A DNA stretch of 64,000 nt from Omphiscola glabra. Its lineage: Eukaryota; Mollusca; Gastropoda; Lymnaeidae. The position numbers were made by a program, and so were the translations under genes. This document shows, piece after piece, positions 57,425 to 64,000 of the stretch. The notes under the pieces are model-generated. The model worked only from the letters and a program-made list of their open reading frames with translations, was not told the DNA's origin and searched no databases. Each line of letters begins with the position of its first letter. Within the stretch, counting starts at the first letter, position 1. Location of the stretch: the NCBI GenBank assembly GCA_964017045.1, contig OZ024804.1, forward strand, positions 28,596,945 through 28,660,944, read 5' to 3'.

Positions 57425-59198
57425 AAGAATCTATGAATATTAATCAAATGTTCATTCACTATGAATCTATCGTGTTTGGTTTGAATCAATGATTATTAAT
57501 CAAATGTTCATTCACTATGAATCTATCGTGTTTGGTTTGAATCAATGATTATTAATCAAATGTTCATTCACTATGAATCTATCGTGTTTGGTTTGAATCT
57601 ATGAATATTAATCAAATGTTCGTTCACTATAAATCTATCGTGTTTGGTTTGAATCTATGATTATTAATCAAATGTTCATTCACTATGAATCTATCGTGTT
57701 TGGTTTGAATCTATGAATATTAATCAAATGTTCATTCACTATAAATCTATCGTGTTTGGTTTGAATCTATGATTATTAATCAAATGTTCATTCACTATGA
57801 ATCTATCGTGTTTGGTTTGAATCAATGATTATTAATCAAATGTTCATTCAATATGAATCTATCGTGTTTGGTTTGATTCTATGAATATTAATCAAATTTT
57901 AATCACTATGAATCTATCGTGTTTGGTTTGAATCAATGACTATTAATCAAATGTTCATTCACTATGAATCTATCGTGTTTGGTTTGAATCTATGAATATT
58001 AATCAAATGTTCATACACTATGAATCTATCGTGTTTGGTTTGAATCAATGATTATTAATCAAATGTTCATTCACTATGAATCTATCGTGTTTGGTTGGAA
58101 TCAATGATTGTTAATCAAATGTTCATTCACTATGAATCTATCGTGTTTGGTTTGAATCAATGATTATTAATCAAATGTTCATTCACTATGAATCTATCGT
58201 GTTTGGTTTGAATCAATGATTATTAATCAAATGTTCATTCACTATGAATCTATCGTGTTTGGTTTGAATCAATGATTATTAATCAAATGTTCATTCACTA
58301 CGAATCTATCGTGTTTGGTTGGAATCAATGATTATTAATCAAATGTTCATTCACTATTAATCTATCGTGTTTGGTTTGAATCTATGAATATTAATCAAAT
58401 GTTCATTCACTATGAATCTATCGTGTTTGGTTTGAATCTATGAATATTAATCAAATGTTCATACACTATGAATCTATCGTGTTTGGTTTGAATCAATGAT
58501 TATTAATCAAATGTTCATTCACTATGAATCTATCGTGTTTGGTTTGAATCAATGATTATTAATCAAATGTTCATTCACTATAAATCTATCGTGTTTGGTT
58601 TGAATCTATGAATATTAATCAAATGTTCATTCACTATAAATCTATCGTGTTTGGTTTGAATCTATGATTATTAATCAAATGTTCATTCACTATGAATCTA
58701 TCGTGTTTGGTTTGAATCAATGATTATTAATCAAATGTTCATTCACAATGAATCTTTTGTGTTTGGTTTGAATCTATGAATATTAATCAAATGTTCATCA
58801 CCATGAATCTATCGTGTTTGGTTTGAATCAATGAATATTAATCAAATTTTCATTTACTATGAATCTATCGTGTTTGGTTTGAATCTATGAATATTAATCA
58901 AATGTTCATACACTATGAATCTATCGTGTTTGGTTTGAATCAATGATTATTAATCAAATGTTCATTCACTATGAATCTATCGTGTTTGGTTTGAATCAAT
59001 GATTATTAATCAAATGTTCATTCACTATGAATCTATCGTGTTTGGTTTGAATCAATGATTATTAATCAAATGTTCATTCACTATGAATCTATCGTGTTTG
59101 GTTTGAATCAATGATTATTAATGAAATGTTCATTCACTATGAATCTATCGTGTTTGGTTTGAATCAATGATTATTAATAAAATGTTCATTCACTATGA
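57425..59198. repeat. 56-bp satellite, about 31 copies, within a unit A intron
   Basis: The unit contains ATTAATCAAATGTTCATTCA, CTATGAATCTATCGTG and TTTGGTTTGAATC; period 56 bp (57483, 57539). Two main variants alternate: CAATGATT and CTATGAAT. Ordered runs of the two variants are repeated (e.g. at 57.6-57.8 and 58.55-58.7 kb), suggesting multi-unit copying. Confidence 0.97.
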
Positions 59199-59261
59199 TT
59201 ATTGACGTCAATATCAAATGAAACTTTTAGTTCATTCATTGAACATTCACTAAACAAAATC

Positions 59262-59475
59262 CTGAACTTTACATTCTGAACTTTCCATTCTAAATGTTCC
59301 ATTCTGAACTTCCCATTTTGAGCTTTCCATTATTAACTTCCATTTTGAACTTTCCATTCTGACCTTTTCATTTTAAAATTTGCATTCTGACCTTTCCATT
59401 CTGACCTTTCCATTCTGACTTTTCCATTCTGACTTTTCCATTCTGAACGTTCCATTCTGAATTTTTCATTGTGTT
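59262..59475. repeat. 13-14-bp repeat (CATTCTGAACTTTC)
   Basis: About 15 copies with ACC/ACT and length variants. Confidence 0.9.
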
Positions 59476-59570
59476 CACCCTTGCAACATTCTTATTTCAT
59501 ACTCACAACCATACCCAAAACAACTAATTTCACGGCGAATTATTTTTATCAAACAAACATTGGATCTTAC

Positions 59571-59649
59571 TCTTCAGACCGCTCAACCTGGTCGATGTAC
59601 ATATTCATGACATCACTTTCGAACACTTTTGAATCCTTGTCTTTTACGA
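59571..59649 (-). CDS. TRPM-like unit A, post-TRP exon
   Basis: A 79-nt exon, acceptor AAAATCTACAG, donor GTAAGA, phase 1 in and phase 2 out. It encodes KVFESDVMNMYIDQVERSE, which matches the TRPM motif of the type (K)-(V/L)-H-x-F-E-x-x-C-V-E-x-(Y/M) at the start of the C-terminal domain. Both joins are in frame. Confidence 0.85.
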
Positions 59650-59929
59650 CTGTAGATTTTTGTTTTAAAAAAATAATTAATACAATAAAAATAATACTCA
59701 ACTCTATATAGTACATTATTTCAAAATGATATTACATTAAAATTCTAACAAAAGTATTATTAAATTTATTATTTCAAAAAGACATTTCATTAAGAATCTT
59801 TAAAATTTGTTTCATTAATCACATTGATTAAATGCAATGAGGCAAGATAAATGCACACAGAACTCAAGAAAAAAATATTTTTGGAGAAGAATAAGCTCCT
59901 AGGCCAACGCTAGGATAATAATTAATTAA
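59650..59929. other. Intron, nothing recognised
   Basis: AT-rich. Confidence 0.4.
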
Positions 59930-60240
59930 GTAGATATAGCCCGCCAAACATTCGCGGCAAAAATGCTTGAACTTCCCATCTACTAAAGTTAATTGACAAA
60001 ACATGAACTCGAGCTACACAACTTCCACCCCCCCCCCCCCTCCTTATGATACGTCACTGCACAATTTTATTTCACGCCCATGAATTATTTGAAATGTTTT
60101 GATGTCCCAACCGCTTTTAATCCGCATATTTTTTTACAACATACTTAAACTGAGACGATTTCATTTTCCGAAAAGAAAATATTATTAAAAAATATATCAT
60201 TTAGCGTAGTTATCGGGAATTATATTTTGCGCGCTATTGA
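59930..60240 (+). mobile_element. Dispersed repeat, copy 3 of 3
   Basis: Contains GATATAGCCCGCCAAA, GAACTTCCCATCTACTAAAG, a C-run, TATGATACGTCACTGCACAA and AGTTATCGGGAATTATATTT. The same blocks occur at 31228-31585 in inverse order and strand, and partly at 18270-18600. No ORF, so a non-autonomous element is likely. Confidence 0.65.
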
Positions 60241-60767
60241 ACTCATTATTTCAAACATATAGAATTATTTATAGTATACTCTCAATCCCAAATTCGCTGA
60301 ATAGAAAGGAACCGGAAATGGAAGCAGTAAATTAGGAAGCCATCCACGAGTCATACCAGAAGCGTATTATGTATTAGAGATGTCGTCATTGGTTGTTTTG
60401 AGTTGGGTAGCTATTTCTTTCAAAAGATAATTTTCACCTGGAATATTTGTTAATTTTTTAATGGAAAAGATGAGGCCCTTTGTTTTATTTTACCGATGGT
60501 GGCCATAGGGCTGAAATGCAACATTAATGTGGTTTATCTTACTCAGCTTCATCTACGTCGTATTCTTACACGAATCCGATCTTAAACTAAATTATCATCA
60601 TAATTTCAATAATTTTATTTATTTTTAACAATTATTCTTACAACATTACGATGTTATCATATCTCAATATTTTTTTTTAATAACCTGATTACCCTCTTGA
60701 TAGAGATTAGACCGGATAATTGTGTTTCTCCGAAATTTCATAATATTGTTTCATAGATATCACTTAC

Positions 60768-60952
60768 TGAACGGACTCTTGTCTTTACTAAAGCGCATCT
60801 TGCACTTGTGATTGGCCCAGATAAGCCAAATGGGTTGGAATAAGACAATAAGGGGAGGCCACACCCGACGCCTGCTGTACATGATCGTCATCTCAAGACT
60901 CTGGATGTACCATGTCTGTCTCCATTTCTTCTGATCGATATTAATGATGGCA
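60768..60952 (-). CDS. TRPM-like unit A, TRP-helix exon
   Basis: A 185-nt exon, acceptor ATATCTCTCCAG, donor GTAAGT, entered in phase 2 and left in phase 1. It encodes NIDQKKWRQTWYIQSLEMT and RRRVWPPLIVLFQP. This is the TRP helix after S6, which lies along the inner membrane face and couples gating. The W...Q......Y...P.(P)PL pattern is typical of TRPM channels; here VWPPL replaces LPPPL. A short basic tail follows. Confidence 0.9.
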
Positions 60953-62318
60953 CTGGAGAGATATTCATTGGCGTGGATGGTTTGGGAAATTTAAATTGTT
61001 TACTCACAAGCGGTGTCAGATTAAGTCAAAATGTTGTAAGAACATAAGTGAATAGGCAATACTTACTTTACGTAACAATGATGTAATGGGAGACAATTCA
61101 AAAAGTCAGATATATTAGATGTAATGGGAGACAATCCAAAAAGTCAGCTATATTATATGTAATGGGAGACTTTCCATTAAGTTGGATATATTAGATATAA
61201 TACGAGACTTTTCAGTAAGTCAGGTGTATTAGAAGAAATGGGAGACTTTTCATTAAATCAGATATATTAGATGTACTTGGAGACTTTTCAAATTTATTTA
61301 TTTATTTTTTTCAGATTTCCTTTTCATACTAATGGCATTTTAAGAGCTAGAATCAGATGTTGAGTTAATTTTTGGAATTAAAAGAAGAAGGTGAAGAAGG
61401 CTGTTTGAATTTGAGTGCACTATCGAGGCCAAATGCCTCAGGACTTCCAACACCCAGGTCATGATACCCTCGCTGAGTAGCCCCCGCAGCCAGTGAAATA
61501 TCGTCTTCAATACCAGGAGAACATTGCGAATCCCCTCTACATACGACATAGGAGCCAGAATGATGAATACATTGATCGCTGGCTCTTAATATGTAGAAGA
61601 AGAAGAAGAGGATGACACGGGGAAATAATAAAAATCACGCGTTCAACGTCATACTGGCCAGAGCTCTAAATTCTTTATCAGAGATATTTGAACAGTTGCA
61701 AAGTTTCAATAACACGTGGGGATTTTTAAATGTCTTAGAAATCTGGCGGACAAAAATAAGCTCTAAGTAGCATGTCATTTGGGGGGGGGGGGTGGAAATA
61801 AGTTAAGGTATCAAGAAAATGGATATATATCGATGTAATCTGTTTACGTAACTAGATATGGCCAAATAATTCATTATTACCTCATGATGTAAAGCTTCCA
61901 ATAGAAACTGCTAAATTCATAAACACTAATAAGTTACAGGATTGCATGCCAAATGTGTGGCTAGCATTTAGAATAGCATTAGTCAAAATGGACCCGGACA
62001 CGCCGCCATTCGCACTCTGTTGCCATTATTCTCAATGCATTCAGATGTCATTTGTGGTAATGTATTTTAGTTAAACTGAAGAAGTAAGTTTACAAACGTA
62101 TAGTCCATTCAATTTATCTTTCATTTGATACCGAAGTTCGTCTTACAAACCCAAAAAATATATTTTAAATAGTTTCTTTAATCCCAACCTCTCATTTCTG
62201 GTACCGGGTGCGAATAGTCGCAGCCTTAAAATAAATCCCAGCAAAACAACACAAATGAATCCTAGCAACACAGCACAAATAAAGCATAGCAACACAGCAC
62301 AAATAATTCGTGGCTCAC
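60953..62318. other. Intron with a 38-45-bp repeat
   Basis: At 61078-61290 about five units of GTAATGGGAGACAATTC plus AGTCAGATATATTAGAT occur. A G-run lies at 61781-61790. CAAATGAATCCTAGCAACACAGCA-like copies are at 62235-62305. Nothing else recognised. Confidence 0.6.
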
Positions 62319-62454
62319 CTGAACTTGGCTATGAGAAGATTGAACAACAAAATGTTTATAATGACGGCATAAATTCCTAAAATAATGGCGAGAAAATATC
62401 TCTCTGCCCTTGTGAGGCAATCATCACTCGTGCACTCATAACTTTCCTCGGCAC
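62319..62454 (-). CDS. TRPM-like unit A, pore loop end and S6 exon
   Basis: A 136-nt exon, acceptor TTCAATTAAAG, donor GTGAGC, phase 1 in and phase 2 out. The first part has two cysteines (YECTSDDCLT) where TRPM channels carry the pore-loop disulfide. Then comes the S6 helix, with AIILGIYAVIINILLFNLLI. INILLFNLLIAKF matches the highly conserved NILLxNLLIAxF of TRPM S6, which lines the lower gate. Confidence 0.95.
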
Positions 62455-62744
62455 CTTTAATTGAAACAAAATATATGGTTTAAAAGTTGTTACAATAAAA
62501 TGGACAATAAATGTGGAGTATGTTCATTTTTTTAAAAATAAAATTTGTTTCACTCTTGTCGCATTAAAATTAAATAAACATTATAATTATTTAAGCTTTT
62601 TAGATTGCAAAATATCTCCAGGACGGCACAATTTCTCTTTATTCACCTTTTAAGCCTGCCACCCATCTCAACATATCTCTGACAACCCTATGAGCAATTA
62701 CACCCGGAACAATAGCAAATGCCTCACTGTGCCTCGGAGTTACA
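62455..62744. other. Intron, nothing recognised
   Basis: AT-rich. Confidence 0.4.
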
Positions 62745-62960
62745 CAGTGCAACACAAATAATCATTCTTCCCACGAACAATAATCGCTTGAAACCACCTG
62801 GACAATACCGCCGTTAACTCGATATATATCGAAAGCTTCAAGGCTGCCCTGGCATCTGCTAGGAGCCATTAGGATGGCAGCATAGCTTCCCCAACCGTTG
62901 CACACATGCCAGTATATGGATGCAGCAACATACCCTACCAGAACCAGAACCAGAAAGTTA
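62745..62960 (+). mobile_element. LINE 3' end fragment, copy 2
   Basis: Closely similar to 19530-19738: ATCGAAAGCTTCAAGG, CCCTGGCATCTGCTAGGAGC, CCAGTATATGGATGCAGCAA and an ACCAGAACCAGAA tail. The frame has a stop where copy 1 reads AWNN (CTTGAAACC), so it is more decayed. It lies in the intron between the S6 and pore exons, antisense to the gene. Confidence 0.8.
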
Positions 62961-63106
62961 CTGACAAAAGAAGCCTCATTTATGTATGATCAAAAGTAAG
63001 GCCAAAATAATAATTATTCTTTTCTCTAATGATATCCATGGAAACAACCTTCAAATGCACTAAAAACTTAATTAACCGTTTCATTAAACCATTTTTCAAA
63101 GCCTAC

Positions 63107-63281
63107 CTTTAAATCCAATCTCGTCCAGTAGAGGGTATTGTCCCAACATGGTCCAGAATGACTGGTAAAATATCAACAAAGGATCATATCTGGACCCGTG
63201 GAAGTAGACTGATTGTGAGGCCACGCCGTAGGAGATAAAGAATACCAGAATGACACCGTAGAACTGGAGCAGAAAATATCC
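63107..63281 (-). CDS. TRPM-like unit A, S5 and pore exon
   Basis: A 175-nt exon, acceptor AAATTTCCCCAG, donor GTAGGC, phase 0 in and phase 1 out. It encodes S5 (YFLLQFYGVILVFFISYGVA), matching the TRPM pattern F.F......V..SFGVA. Next come the pore helix and selectivity filter FWTMLGQYPLLDE, equivalent to the FGQIP(L)DE(I) filter of TRPM4/5 and FGQIPGYID of TRPM2/8. The usual Phe before Gly-Gln is Leu, and Ile is Tyr. The acidic DE after the filter is kept. Confidence 0.95.
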
Positions 63282-63853
63282 CTGGGGAAATTTTGTTTTT
63301 TTTCATTTAGAATTGAACTCAGCTCCGGTGACCTTTGAACTAGACATTTCGTTAAGATATTAAAGGAGATTGAAAACATATGCTGAGACTAAACACATTT
63401 TATCATAGGAATGAAAACAACGGAAGAAAGACAAAGAGAGGGTATAGGAGAGAGAGAGGGGAGGGTAGAGAGAGAGGGGGGGGGTAGAGAGAGAGGAGGG
63501 GGAGTGAAAAAGTGTGTGTGTATGTGTGTGTGTATGTGTGTGAGAGAGAAATAGAGAAAAAAGAAGAAGAGTAACAAGAAGAGAAAGAGAGTTTGAACAT
63601 AAGAAATAAAATTTTATATAGATTTTAGAATTCAATATGGAATGTGTATTATGTATTACCTAAAATGCACTTTTTAACTTAACATATTCTGATCGATTAT
63701 GTGCCAGTAAAAACTGATATGTTTGTGCAGTTTCATATGATTTCCTTTTTTGTCCGATAAATAATCCCCCACCCCCCAAAAAATAAGTTCACTCCTGGTA
63801 CCAGGTTGCTACTGAACAATTTTATAAAATTATTTAAAGAAGAAAATACGTAC
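63282..63853. repeat. Intron with purine-rich and TG microsatellite
   Basis: Between 63420 and 63585 the plus strand is almost pure purine (GAGAGAGAGGGGAGGG-type), interrupted by GTGTGTGTATGTGTG. The rest of the intron is unremarkable. Confidence 0.9.
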
Positions 63854-64000
63854 AATGTTTTTGAACATGACTATCATTGGTCCCAGATTTTTATTTGCAT
63901 AGTAGCCATGGAGGAAACGAATTGAGAAGCCGATGTAGTTCAACCCAAATGCCATCCTGGCCCAGCTCATGAGATACTCGTTTTCCTGGCCTGAGTAGGC
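63854..64000 (-). CDS. TRPM-like unit A, S4-S5 region exon (partial)
   Basis: Exon running off the right edge; donor GTACGT at 63853, phase 0. It encodes GFSIRFLHGYYANKNLGP and then MIVMFKNI. This matches the TRPM S4 and S4-S5 linker (R-x-(L/M)-H ... x-x-LGP-x-(I/V)-(I/M)-M ... K). The alternative donor four bases on would put a stop into the next exon. Upstream exons (N-terminal homology regions, S1-S3) lie outside the window. Confidence 0.9.

Overview
The window looks like a repeat-rich, AT-rich, intron-rich animal chromosome segment, with no bacterial gene organisation. A gastropod mollusc, perhaps a freshwater pulmonate, is the best guess. The reasons are the very large tandem repeats, the decayed LTR and non-LTR retroelements, and a SPIN-like hAT transposon end (SPIN has been reported from the pond snail Lymnaea). 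This species call is inference; no marker gene proves it.

The protein-coding content I can support is a set of small exons on the minus strand, all of TRPM (melastatin) cation-channel type. Unit A enters at the right edge. It runs from the S4-S5 region (63854-64000) through S5 and pore (63107-63281), S6 (62319-62454), TRP helix (60768-60952) and the C-terminal coiled-coil region (59649 down to 50761). The first nine exons have GT/AG borders and matching phases. A tenth candidate at 49150-49357 does not join in phase. Unit B (26134 down to 2957) has an MHR4-like exon, a pre-S1-like exon and then C-terminal-like exons resembling those of unit A, but no S1-S6 exons are visible. A further exon at 653-853 matches the TRPM segment that should lie before the pre-S1 exon, so it probably belongs to another copy (unit C). 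The window therefore shows a tandem TRPM cluster in which at least one member looks incomplete or rearranged.

Between units A and B lies a stack of tandem arrays: 13-bp (31.85-32.04 kb), 12-bp (32.64-33.08 kb), 24-bp (33.39-34.07 kb) and a 14.7-kb array of about 340 copies of a 43-bp unit (34.36-49.06 kb). The 43-bp array has a clear higher-order pattern, with truncated 17-bp units alternately spaced about 1264 and 1737 bp apart, giving a super-repeat of about 3.0 kb. A 56-bp satellite (57.43-59.20 kb) fills an intron of unit A.

The left 20 kb holds a degenerate LTR retrotransposon (LTR 4964-5515; gag-like ORF 5670-7301) whose downstream part is replaced by a 30-bp minisatellite. It also holds other LTR fragments, a rearranged nucleolin-like retropseudogene (13985-14640), LINE fragments and several minisatellites. 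Introns and spacers are otherwise AT-rich DNA with no recognisable content. Exon borders were read by eye; transcripts were not available.
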